NCBI GenBank assembly: GCA_024695605.1
Contig: JAILHW010000155.1
Location: 1 to 40,806, forward strand
Length of the DNA stretch: 40,806 nucleotides
Reading direction: 5' to 3'
Origin: Lachnospiraceae bacterium
Lineage (GTDB): Bacteria > Bacillota > Clostridia > Lachnospirales > Lachnospiraceae
Shown: positions 32,337-40,248 of the stretch, piece by piece
Numbering within the stretch: position 1 is the stretch's first letter
Layout: every line of letters begins with the position of its first letter
Program-made: the position numbers and the translations under genes
Notes under the pieces: model-generated
What the model saw: the letters and a program-made list of their open reading frames with translations, nothing else
Told to the model about the DNA's origin: nothing
Database searches by the model: none

Positions 32337-35054
32337 ATGAATGCAGTAAAGTACAAAAGAAGGCATGCGTTTTTGCATGCTGTTTCGGCCCTGTCCTTTG
32401 GGCTTGCATTATCTATAGGCTTATCCATATGCTGCCATCCGGTTTATGCGGATTCTGACAGCACGGTCCTGACAGAAGAAGCGGTGTCTGAGAAGTTAGC
32501 AGAGGCATCGGTGTCAACAGAGCCGGAGAAGTTCGCAGATCCGCTTGAGTTCACAGGTGCAGCAGAGTTGGCAGAATCAGCGGAGACAGCAGAGGCAGCA
32601 CAAGTAGCAGAGTCGGCTGATTCAACCGAGTCAGCAGAGGAGATCCTGTCACCAGAGGGTGCGGCCACAGGCTGTTTTACAGCCAAAAGCGGCAGCTTTA
32701 CCCTAAAGACCGTCAATACAGACAGCGGAGCTGCCCAGACCCACACGGTCACAGTGACGGTGGACAAGACCGTCGATCAGAGGGAAAAAACCCAGACCTG
32801 CAAGTATTCGGTCACTTCAACGGGCAACTGGCAGACGGTTCCCTTCAGCGACGGCAAAAAGATCTTCGGAATGAAGCTGTCGGATGGCACAAAGTCCAAT
32901 TATTTTTATACCCTCTATGACCGGCTGAACCTGCCGAAGCCCAAGGGATATATCGTCTCCTCCGCCGCGGTTTCCGGTAATTACAATGCGGCCTCTGACA
33001 AATACAAGATGGGCGTTGAGGTCAGATGGGACCACAGCAATTCCGGCGGTACCGGAAACAATATCACCAGCGGCTCCTACTTTGACCAGACGCTGCTCAA
33101 CGAGTATGCGCCGGTGTTTGGTCAGAACGATCAGCGCTTTACCAACATCTATGAAACAGAGGGTGTTGTCAAGCTGCTGCTTCTGACGAGCTGCCGCAAT
33201 GCAGGACTCAGACTGGACTGTCAGGAGTCCGGTACGAAGAACATGACGGTGACGCTCAACTATACGCCCGCGGAGTACTATGTCAATTTTGACTCCCAGG
33301 GGGGAAGTGCCTGCGCGCAGGCCAAGGTGAAGTACGACAACGATCTGTATCTGCCAACCCCCTCGAAAAAGGGATATGTCTTTACCGGCTGGTCCGGAGC
33401 GGGTCTGACCCAGAGCAAGGGTACGGTCAAAAATCTGACTGCCACCAATCAAAAGGTGCTGGATCTGACCGCCGGATGGAGCCCCATCAGCTATACGGTG
33501 ACCTATGACAGCAAGGGCGGCAGCAGCGCCGGAGCAACGACTGCCACCTATGACAGATCCTTTGTACTGCCTGTGATCTCGCGGACCGGATACCAGTTTT
33601 TGGGATGGTCCGGGGGCGGTCTGTCCGGGGCGACCGGAACCGTTATCAACCTGACGGATGTCAACGGCGGAAAGGTTTCTCTGACCGCAGGCTGGAGTCC
33701 TGTCAAATACAGGATCGTGCTGCGGGAAAACGGAGGCACTCCCTGCGATAGCATCGATATTTCCTATGATGAGGAGGCAGAGCTTCCCATCCCAACCAGA
33801 GAAGGCTACGAATTTCTGGGCTGGTCCGGTGCGGGGCTTGTGAAGAAAACGGGGAAGGTGAAAAACCTGAGCGTGTACCAGGATACAGAGGTTGAGCTGA
33901 CCGCGGAATGGGAAAAGATCCCGGAGCCGGAGCCCGAGCCTGAGGAGGATGAAACCCTGAAGGATATCGACAGGAAGCTTGATGATCTGATGGAGAAAAA
34001 GGACGATGGCCAGGGCACACAGGTCAACGAGTACTACAACACCTACGGTATGACCAGCCAGCAGGCCAAGGCATGGCTGGAGTATCTGATCGGCGGCGGC
34101 TCGGTACGGCTGAAGATCGACGGCGTGGATTTCGAGCTTGTCAAGAATGATGACGGTACCATCTCCATTAAGCTGGCGGATATGGGCAATGCCAAAAGGG
34201 TGGTGATCCCCAATGAGATCACCATCGGAGAGGTCTCCTATCCCATTACCTCCATCGCAGCCTTCTGCTTCAAAAACAACGATAAGCTGGAGGAGGTCGT
34301 ACTGGGCAATCACGTGCTTCGGATCGAGGAGTCAGCCTTTGAAAACTGCAAACATCTAAAGCAGGTTACCTTAAACGACGGTCTGGTCGCCATCGGAGAC
34401 AGAGCCTTTTTCGGCTGCACCGCCCTAAAGCAGATCGAGCTGAAAAAGGGCATTCAGTCGATCGGAAACAGTGCCTTTGAGGCAAGCGGTCTGTCGGGCA
34501 CGCTGACGCTGAATGAGGGACTTTTGTCTGTCGGGAAAAGAGCCTTTTATGACTGTAAACTCTTAGAGCATCTGTACATCAGTGCCAGTCTGCTGCAGAT
34601 CGGGGACCGGGCCTTTTCTCGCTGCACGGCCTTAAAGACGGTTACCCATGCACCGCATCCCGAGCTCTTAAAGATCGGCAAACAGGTCTTTATGTCGGAT
34701 ACGGCGCTGCTTCGGGTGCAGATCCCGGAAAAGCTGCAGCTGATCAGCAGCAAGGCGTTTTTTGGCTGCAGTGGGCTTTTGAAGGTAAAAGGCATGAATG
34801 CCGTGGACCGCATCGGGGACCGGGCGTTTGAAGGCTGTCGGTCTCTTCGTTCGATCACCCTTCCGGGCAAGCTTCAGCAGATCGGGAAAAAAGCCTTTTA
34901 TAAATGCAAGCGCCTAAAGAAGGTCACCATCCGGTCCAGGATCCTGTCCCGCGTTGGAAAACAGGCCTTTGTGAAATGCTCCAAAAAGCTGAAGTTTCAG
35001 GTGCCAAGGAACAAAGGTGCGCGCTATCAGAAGCTCATGAAGGGAAAATACTAA
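32337..35054 (+). CDS. Secreted InlB-repeat and BspA-type leucine-rich repeat protein
   Basis: 905 residues. A signal peptide (about 1-38, cleaved near VYA-D) leads to a low-complexity Ala/Glu/Ser region (SAETAEAAQVAESADS) and an unassigned domain. Three InlB B-repeats (about 315-525) each carry the YxVxFDSQGG...GYxFTGWSG...LTAGW pattern. A Pro/Glu hinge (PEPEPEPEED) and a short helical linker precede BspA-type LRR_5 repeats to the end (about 630-905, units such as IGDRAFFGCTALKQIEL). No LPXTG, dockerin or membrane anchor is visible, so it is either released or held by non-covalent binding. Likely an adhesion or matrix-binding protein (family knowledge). The start at 32337 follows AAAGGG; the ORF-track extension overlaps promoter and terminator. 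Confidence 0.88.
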   Translation: MNAVKYKRRHAFLHAVSALSFGLALSIGLSICCHPVYADSDSTVLTEEAVSEKLAEASVSTEPEKFADPLEFTGAAELAESAETAEAAQVAESADSTESAEEILSPEGAATGCFTAKSGSFTLKTVNTDSGAAQTHTVTVTVDKTVDQREKTQTCKYSVTSTGNWQTVPFSDGKKIFGMKLSDGTKSNYFYTLYDRLNLPKPKGYIVSSAAVSGNYNAASDKYKMGVEVRWDHSNSGGTGNNITSGSYFDQTLLNEYAPVFGQNDQRFTNIYETEGVVKLLLLTSCRNAGLRLDCQESGTKNMTVTLNYTPAEYYVNFDSQGGSACAQAKVKYDNDLYLPTPSKKGYVFTGWSGAGLTQSKGTVKNLTATNQKVLDLTAGWSPISYTVTYDSKGGSSAGATTATYDRSFVLPVISRTGYQFLGWSGGGLSGATGTVINLTDVNGGKVSLTAGWSPVKYRIVLRENGGTPCDSIDISYDEEAELPIPTREGYEFLGWSGAGLVKKTGKVKNLSVYQDTEVELTAEWEKIPEPEPEPEEDETLKDIDRKLDDLMEKKDDGQGTQVNEYYNTYGMTSQQAKAWLEYLIGGGSVRLKIDGVDFELVKNDDGTISIKLADMGNAKRVVIPNEITIGEVSYPITSIAAFCFKNNDKLEEVVLGNHVLRIEESAFENCKHLKQVTLNDGLVAIGDRAFFGCTALKQIELKKGIQSIGNSAFEASGLSGTLTLNEGLLSVGKRAFYDCKLLEHLYISASLLQIGDRAFSRCTALKTVTHAPHPELLKIGKQVFMSDTALLRVQIPEKLQLISSKAFFGCSGLLKVKGMNAVDRIGDRAFEGCRSLRSITLPGKLQQIGKKAFYKCKRLKKVTIRSRILSRVGKQAFVKCSKKLKFQVPRNKGARYQKLMKGKY

Positions 35055-35089
35055 TATCCCACGTGACACCATACGTCTTTGGCTTTGTA

Positions 35090-35118
35090 TTGCCTGTCAG
35101 CCGGCCCTGTGATATAGT
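35090..35118 (+). promoter_or_regulatory. Promoter of the TraX-family gene, nested in a terminator
   Basis: TTGCCT (35090-35095) and TATAGT (35113-35118), 17 nt apart. The -35 box lies in the 5' arm and the -10 box in the loop of the terminator at 35092-35145. Confidence 0.55.
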
Positions 35119-35145
35119 TTTATCCGGGGCGCTGACAGGCTTTTT
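35092..35145 (+). terminator. Terminator after the InlB/BspA gene
   Basis: GCCTGTCAGC (35092-35101) pairs perfectly with GCTGACAGGC (35131-35140), then TTTTT. The 29-nt loop contains a promoter -10 box. Confidence 0.82.
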
Positions 35146-35169
35146 CTGTGCGGCCGCGGTGGTGTCAAA

Positions 35170-35946
35170 ATGGAACAAAAAAAGTTTTCACTCAATCGAA
35201 ATCAGATCAAATACATTCTGATCGCAGCTATGCTCATCGATCATATCGCCTGGGGATTTGTCAGGTACGGACAGCCCGGGTATTTTTCCATGCATTTTAT
35301 CGGGCGCCTGACAGGTCCCTGTATGGCTTATTTTCTGGCCGAGGGATACCTTCACACGTCGGATTTTAAGAAATATGCACGTCGGCTGGGCATCTTTGCC
35401 CTGTTGTCCTGGCCGGCCTTTGTCTGGTTTGAGTACGGCGCACTGCCCCTGTCTCTCAGGGATGGCTATGTTGCAACGCCGAAGGGCGCATTTGGCTGTT
35501 TTCTTTCGCACAGCCGGAAGACGCTTTTGTTTTATCCCAGATTCGGGGTGATCTATACCCTGTTTTTGGCGCTGCTGGCTTTGTATCTGTTCGATCGGAT
35601 CGACCTTCCGCCCCTTTTGCGGGAAGGGGGGATCGTCGGACTCGGATGCTTATCCCTCTTCGGGGACTGGGCGGTCTATGATCTGCTCTTTGCCCTTTGC
35701 TTTCACAGATTCCGCAAGGAGCCGAAAAAGATGTGGCTGCTATATGTCATTTTGTCATTTTGCAGCTTTTCCTACAACGGATTTACACAAAAAGGACTGT
35801 TTCAGCTGGGCATGCTTCTGGTCCCCGTGCTCCTTTTTTTCTATGACCAAAAGCCCGGCAGCAGGCATCCCTTTCACAAGTGGTTTTTCTACTTCTTTTA
35901 TCCCCTTCATCTGCTGCTTTTAGGATGGATCCGCTGGCGTATGTAA
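35170..35946 (+). CDS. TraX-family integral membrane protein
   Basis: 258 residues with about seven to eight membrane segments. Opens LNRNQIKYILIAAMLIDHIAWGF and has FIGRLTGPCMAYFLAEGY early on, which match the TraX family. TraX of F plasmids acetylates the pilin N-terminus; the chromosomal Firmicutes members are presumed membrane acyltransferases with unknown substrates. The conserved His of LIDHIAW and the IGRLTxPxxAYFLxEGY stretch are present. The ribosome binding site is weak (GGTGG). Monocistronic by prediction. No conjugation genes lie nearby, so a link to pili is not supported. Confidence 0.85.
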   Translation: MEQKKFSLNRNQIKYILIAAMLIDHIAWGFVRYGQPGYFSMHFIGRLTGPCMAYFLAEGYLHTSDFKKYARRLGIFALLSWPAFVWFEYGALPLSLRDGYVATPKGAFGCFLSHSRKTLLFYPRFGVIYTLFLALLALYLFDRIDLPPLLREGGIVGLGCLSLFGDWAVYDLLFALCFHRFRKEPKKMWLLYVILSFCSFSYNGFTQKGLFQLGMLLVPVLLFFYDQKPGSRHPFHKWFFYFFYPLHLLLLGWIRWRM

Positions 35947-35960
35947 ACACCGAAAAGTCA

Positions 35961-35989
35961 TTGAGAAATGGCGAAAGACAGGGTATAAT
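35961..35989 (+). promoter_or_regulatory. Promoter of the lipoprotein-alarmone synthetase operon
   Basis: TTGAGA (35961-35966) and consensus TATAAT (35984-35989), exactly 17 nt apart, 37 nt before the start codon. Confidence 0.8.
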
Positions 35990-36026
35990 ATAGGGTGAGT
36001 GTTTATACCCGGGAAGGTGTTTTGCA

Positions 36027-37367
36027 ATGAAGAAAAATACTTGGACCATGATCGGCGCGTTCCTGCTTTGCATCCTGTTTTTGTCGGGGTGCAGGGATCA
36101 AAGCGGCGATATCATCGCGGAGGAAAGAAATATCGAATCCCACAAGGAGGCTGCAGCGGATTTCGATCCCGATTCCGATACAGTCAGAGCATTGGTGGAT
36201 GCGACCACAGAGCCGGTGCATCTGACCATGTGGACCTCAGAGGACGATCAGGATATGACCCGCAGCATTGCGGAGTCCTTTACCGCACTTTTTCCCAAGG
36301 TGGACCTGAAGATCACGGTAGGGATCGAGGAGGAGCCCTTGATCCAGTCTGCGGTTTTGGCGGATGTGGAGCATGCAGCCGACGTTTATACCTTTGTGGA
36401 TGACCAGATCGAAGCGCTTGTGGAGGGTGGGGCTCTTTCTCCCATCAAGTCTTATTTCAATTATGATCCCAGAGATGTCAATGTCCCCTCTTCCGTTGAA
36501 GCGGCCAGTGTGGATGACACCCTGTATGCCTATCCCATGACGGCGGATAACGGCTATTTTCTGTATTACGACAAATCCTTTTTTTCCAAGGAAGACATCG
36601 AATCGCTGGATACCATGGTGGATATCGCGGCCAAGGAGCACAAAAAGGTCGCCATGCATCTGTCCAACGGCTGGTATCTGTATTCCTTCTTCCGGGGCGG
36701 CGGCTGCATTCTGAAGCGGGATGGAGAGAATAACAGCTGCGACTGGGACAGTGAAAAGGGGGAGGCGGTCGCAAACGCCATCGCCGGATTGTGCCGGACC
36801 GGAGCCTTTGTCAATATGGACGATGCCACTATGACCGAGCAGCTGGGTGAAGGACAGATCGTTGCGATGATCAACGGCACCTGGCGGGCGGCGGATGTGC
36901 AGCAGATCTGGGGAAGCCGGCTAGGTGTTGCACAGCTTCCCGAGTTTACGGTGGGCGAAAGAAAGGTGCAGATGGCGTCCTTTTCCGGATGCAAGCTGGT
37001 GGGGATCAACCCCTACAGCGACCATGTGGAGTGGGGAAAGCTGTTTGCGGAATATCTGACGGATGAGGACAACCAGATCCGACGGTTTGAGGACAGAAGG
37101 TTGGGGCCCTCCAATGAAGGGGCGCAGGCATCCTCCGGTGTCCAGCTGGATCCGGTGATCGTTGCGCTGACAAAGCAGTCACTGTATGCGTACCCGCAGA
37201 GAGTGGGCAGCAGCTACTGGGATGCCGCAGCATGGCTGGGCGAGGAGCTTTCAAAAAGCCCGCAGCGGGATGAGATCCCGGCGCTTTTGCATACTGCCGC
37301 AGAGACGATCCGCACCGGCACACCGATGGAAACGGAAACAGAGGAAAATAAAGAGGCAGGAGACTGA
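36027..37367 (+). CDS. Extracellular solute-binding lipoprotein, orphan
   Basis: 446 residues. A lipoprotein signal peptide with lipobox LSGC (lipidated C22) is followed by a family-1-type (maltose/oligosaccharide) substrate-binding fold: VHLTMWTSEDDQDMTRSIAESF, an ADVYTFVDDQIEALVEGGALSPI hinge region and a VAMINGTWRA segment. It would capture a sugar or peptide-like ligand at the outer membrane face. No ABC permease or ATPase gene lies nearby; instead the alarmone synthetase starts 7 nt after its stop. AAGGTG precedes the ATG. It may share a transporter encoded elsewhere or act as a sensor protein; ligand unknown. Confidence 0.88.
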   Translation: MKKNTWTMIGAFLLCILFLSGCRDQSGDIIAEERNIESHKEAAADFDPDSDTVRALVDATTEPVHLTMWTSEDDQDMTRSIAESFTALFPKVDLKITVGIEEEPLIQSAVLADVEHAADVYTFVDDQIEALVEGGALSPIKSYFNYDPRDVNVPSSVEAASVDDTLYAYPMTADNGYFLYYDKSFFSKEDIESLDTMVDIAAKEHKKVAMHLSNGWYLYSFFRGGGCILKRDGENNSCDWDSEKGEAVANAIAGLCRTGAFVNMDDATMTEQLGEGQIVAMINGTWRAADVQQIWGSRLGVAQLPEFTVGERKVQMASFSGCKLVGINPYSDHVEWGKLFAEYLTDEDNQIRRFEDRRLGPSNEGAQASSGVQLDPVIVALTKQSLYAYPQRVGSSYWDAAAWLGEELSKSPQRDEIPALLHTAAETIRTGTPMETETEENKEAGD

Positions 37368-37374
37368 GGTTTCG

Positions 37375-37980
37375 ATGGAAAGTGTTTACGGAAACTATGA
37401 ACGGGATCTGGAGCGGGTCCTGGGATTTTTGGAAGAACAGCTGGAGCAGGCGAACAGAGAAGCCCATGAAAGGACCGGAGAGTATCTGTATGAGCACATC
37501 CTGGGCCGGATCAAATCCGAGGAGAGCATGCGGGAAAAGTGCCGGCGAAGGAATCTTCCGCAGACCTGGCAGAGTGCGCTGTTTGAATTAAAGGATGCCA
37601 TCGGGATCCGTGTGGTCTGCTCCTTTGTGGAGGATATCTATACACTTCGAAAAGCCTTCGAGGGCTTTGAAAACTGCAGGATCGTCGAGGAAAAGGATTA
37701 CATCCGCCATGCAAAGCCCAACGGCTATCGGAGCTATCATCTGATCCTGGAGATCGATGACTCCATGCATGAGGAGGGACCCGGCAAGCTCTTTGCGGAG
37801 ATCCAGCTTCGTACCATTGCCATGGATTCCTGGGCCTCACTGGAGCATAAGCTCAAATACAAGAAGAATATCAAAAACCAGGAAATGATCGGACTCGAGC
37901 TCAAGCGCTGCGCGGACGAGCTGGCAGGCTGCGATCTTTCCATGCAGACCATCCGCGATCTGATCAGACAGTCGGAGTAG
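37375..37980 (+). CDS. Small alarmone synthetase (RelA/SpoT domain only)
   Basis: 201 residues, a (p)ppGpp synthetase without hydrolase, TGS or ACT domains, like B. subtilis YjbM/RelQ and YwaC/RelP. Family motifs are present: GRIKSEESMREK (ATP binding), DAIGIRVVCSF, KPNGYRSYHLILE (GTP binding) and AEIQLRTIAMDSWASLEHKLKYK. It transfers pyrophosphate from ATP to GTP or GDP in the cytoplasm. The start at 37375 has GAGG six bases upstream and lies 7 nt after the lipoprotein gene; the ORF-track start at 37186 is inside that gene and rejected. RelQ and RelP types cannot be told apart by eye. Confidence 0.92.
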   Translation: MESVYGNYERDLERVLGFLEEQLEQANREAHERTGEYLYEHILGRIKSEESMREKCRRRNLPQTWQSALFELKDAIGIRVVCSFVEDIYTLRKAFEGFENCRIVEEKDYIRHAKPNGYRSYHLILEIDDSMHEEGPGKLFAEIQLRTIAMDSWASLEHKLKYKKNIKNQEMIGLELKRCADELAGCDLSMQTIRDLIRQSE

Positions 37981-38017
37981 AGCACCGGCAAAAGGAGACA
38001 GACGGAAAGGAACAGAT

Positions 38018-38959
38018 ATGCTATCGATAATCGTACCCTGCTATAATGAACAGGAGGTACTTCCACTTTTTTATGAGACGCTGACCCGGGAAATGAAGAA
38101 TGTGGGATGTCCCTATGAGGTGCTTTTGATCAACGACGGCTCCAGGGACGATACCCTGAAGCTGATGACAGAGCTGGCCGAACGGGATGAGCGCATCAAA
38201 TACTACTCCTTTTCCAGAAACTTCGGAAAGGAGGCCGCCATGTACGCGGGCTTTACCAACGCCAAGGGAGACTATGTGGTGGTGATGGATGCGGATCTGC
38301 AGGATCCGCCAAGGCTCCTGAAGCAGATGTGGGAGATCCTTTCCACCGGGGAATATGACAGCGTAGCCACCAGACGCTCGGACAGAAAGGGCGAGGCCCC
38401 CGTCCGCAGCTTTTTTGCCAGAAAGTTTTACCAGATCATCAACCGGATGTCGGATGCGGATATCATGGACGGCGCCAGGGATTTTCGGATGATGCGCCGC
38501 GAAATGGTGGAGGCCATCCTTTCCATGACCGAGTACAACCGCTTTTCCAAGGGGATTTTCGGCTGGGTGGGATTTAGGACCTGCTGGCTGGATTTTGAGA
38601 ATGAAAAAAGAGCGGGCGGCAGTACCAAGTGGAGCTTCTGGGGGCTCTGCCGCTATGCGATTGACGGGATCATCAATTTTTCCCAGTCACCCTTATCCTT
38701 TGCCTCCTGGAGCGGGATCTTTATGACGATGCTGGCCTTTGTGATGCTCCTTTTTGTGGTGATCCGAAAACTGATCTTCGGGGATCCGGTGGCAGGCTGG
38801 GCCTCGACCATCAGTGTGATCATTTTTATCGGCGGACTGCAGCTGTTTTCCCTGGGGATCATGGGACAGTACATTGCCAAGATCTATATGGAGACCAAGG
38901 ACAGACCGCACTTTATCATATCCGAATCCAATGATGAGGATGTTAAAAAAATACGCTGA
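38018..38959 (+). CDS. GT2 family glycosyltransferase, GtrB/DPM-like
   Basis: 313 residues. An N-terminal GT-A fold begins LSIIVPCYNEQEVLPLF, with the metal-binding MDADLQDPP and the conserved SRNFGKEAAMYAGF, followed by two C-terminal membrane helices (about 228-250 and 262-287). Members transfer sugars from nucleotide sugars to undecaprenyl phosphate for wall or lipid modification (B. subtilis YkcC, phage GtrB). Sugar unknown. The gene starts 37 nt after the alarmone synthetase and 25 nt before the next gene, apparently within one operon. Confidence 0.92.
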   Translation: MLSIIVPCYNEQEVLPLFYETLTREMKNVGCPYEVLLINDGSRDDTLKLMTELAERDERIKYYSFSRNFGKEAAMYAGFTNAKGDYVVVMDADLQDPPRLLKQMWEILSTGEYDSVATRRSDRKGEAPVRSFFARKFYQIINRMSDADIMDGARDFRMMRREMVEAILSMTEYNRFSKGIFGWVGFRTCWLDFENEKRAGGSTKWSFWGLCRYAIDGIINFSQSPLSFASWSGIFMTMLAFVMLLFVVIRKLIFGDPVAGWASTISVIIFIGGLQLFSLGIMGQYIAKIYMETKDRPHFIISESNDEDVKKIR

Positions 38960-38984
38960 GAACTGACAAAGCAGAGGTTTTTCT

Positions 38985-40211
38985 ATGAGATTGTTACTTG
39001 CAGAAGATGAAAAGGAAATGTCCAGGGCAGTGACCGCTGTGCTGGTAGCCAACGGCTATGAGGTGGATGCGGTCTATGACGGTGAGCAGGCTCTGGAAAA
39101 GGCCAGACAGAACGCCTACGATGCCATGATCTTTGACATCATGATGCCGAACATGGACGGGATGACAGCCCTTCGGGAGATCCGCTCAGCGGGGGATGTG
39201 ACGCCTGTGATCTTTTTGACGGCCAAATCCGAGCTGGATGACCGGGTGGAGGGGCTGGATGCCGGAGCGGATGATTATCTGACAAAACCCTTTGCCATGA
39301 AAGAGCTTTTGGCGCGGATTCGTTCAATTACCAGACGACAGGGCGAGGTGACGGACAACACGTTGGAATTTTCCAATTTGAAACTAGACCGGGCAACGTT
39401 TATTATGTCTACAGAAACGGATTCCATTCGTCTGGCAAACAAAGAGTTTCAAATGCTGGAAATGCTGCTGCAAAATCCCGGACAGATTATTTCTACGGAG
39501 CAGTTTATGGATAAAATCTGGGGATATGACACGGAAACGGAACTAAACGTCGTTTGGGTATATATTTCCTATCTGAGAAAAAAACTTTCTAAAGTAAATG
39601 CAAAAGTGGTTATCAAGGCTGCCCGTGGTGTGGGCTATCTGGTGGAGGGAGATAATGAATGGCTGCAAAGTATAAGAAATCAGATTTCCCGTCTTTCTTC
39701 TCTCACAGAAAAACTGGTATTTTTGTCCCGTATGGATGAGGAAAACACCAAATTGGAAATGCAGGAGTTTTCGCTGTCAAAAACAGTAACGGAGGTGGCA
39801 GAATCCTTCCTTCCTGTTGCCAGGGCAAGGGAGAAGGAGTTGGATATTTTTGTGGAAGAGGGGATTTCTTTTGTTGGAAATGAGGGTACTGTTTCACAAT
39901 GTGTATCCCTTTTGGTGGATAACGCTATGAAGTATTCTAATGATGGTGGAAAAATCCGGGTTTCTCTAAAAAGAAGTGCAAAAAACAAAAAGGAAATTCT
40001 GGTTTTTAATACGGTGGATGAAATTGAAGTGGGAAACCATGATGTGCTTTTTGAGCGGTTTTATCGTTCGGATGCCTCCAGAAGCACCAAAACGGGAGGA
40101 CATGGTATTGGACTTTCTGTGGTAAAGGCGATAGTGACAGCCCATAGGGGAAAAGTGACAGCGGAAAGTAAAGACAGTACTTCCATTGAGTTTCGGATAA
40201 TACTGCCCTAA
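38985..40211 (+). CDS. Response regulator fused to histidine-kinase ATPase domain, sensor missing
   Basis: 408 residues. Residues 1-118 are a receiver domain (acidic pocket E7/D8, phosphoacceptor D51 in FDIMMPNMDG, TKPF lysine). About 125-222 is an OmpR-type winged helix ending ARGVGYLVEG. Without a stop it continues into the second half of a kinase, whose junction reads DNEWLQSIRNQISRLSSLTEKLVFLSRMDEE. An HATPase follows with N-box LLVDNAMKYSND, F-box FERFYR and G2 GGHGIGLSV. Membrane segments, sensor domain and the phosphoacceptor H-box of HisKA are absent. Best read as an in-frame deletion that joined an adjacent RR-HK gene pair. The receiver part is host-like in base composition (35 of 60 GC at 39061-39120), while the part from about 39345 is AT-rich (24 of 60 at 39361-39420). 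AGAGG precedes the ATG. It may be a functional cytosolic protein, a remnant, or an assembly joint. Confidence 0.85.
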   Translation: MRLLLAEDEKEMSRAVTAVLVANGYEVDAVYDGEQALEKARQNAYDAMIFDIMMPNMDGMTALREIRSAGDVTPVIFLTAKSELDDRVEGLDAGADDYLTKPFAMKELLARIRSITRRQGEVTDNTLEFSNLKLDRATFIMSTETDSIRLANKEFQMLEMLLQNPGQIISTEQFMDKIWGYDTETELNVVWVYISYLRKKLSKVNAKVVIKAARGVGYLVEGDNEWLQSIRNQISRLSSLTEKLVFLSRMDEENTKLEMQEFSLSKTVTEVAESFLPVARAREKELDIFVEEGISFVGNEGTVSQCVSLLVDNAMKYSNDGGKIRVSLKRSAKNKKEILVFNTVDEIEVGNHDVLFERFYRSDASRSTKTGGHGIGLSVVKAIVTAHRGKVTAESKDSTSIEFRIILP

Positions 40212-40248
40212 GTATGGCTTCGGAAGTGTGAGAGGGAAAAGAGAGAAA

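Noticed and set aside
32817-34313. 498-residue minus-strand ORF over the InlB/BspA gene
   Set aside because: Shadow frame with no start signal or protein-like domain; the plus-strand repeats are clear.
35170-35946. Conjugation or pilus system suggested by the TraX-family gene
   Set aside because: No pilin, relaxase or type IV secretion gene is present in the window; chromosomal TraX-family proteins commonly stand alone.
37186-37374. N-terminal extension of the alarmone synthetase given in the ORF track
   Set aside because: It overlaps the lipoprotein gene out of frame; the family begins at the ATG at 37375, which has a ribosome binding site.
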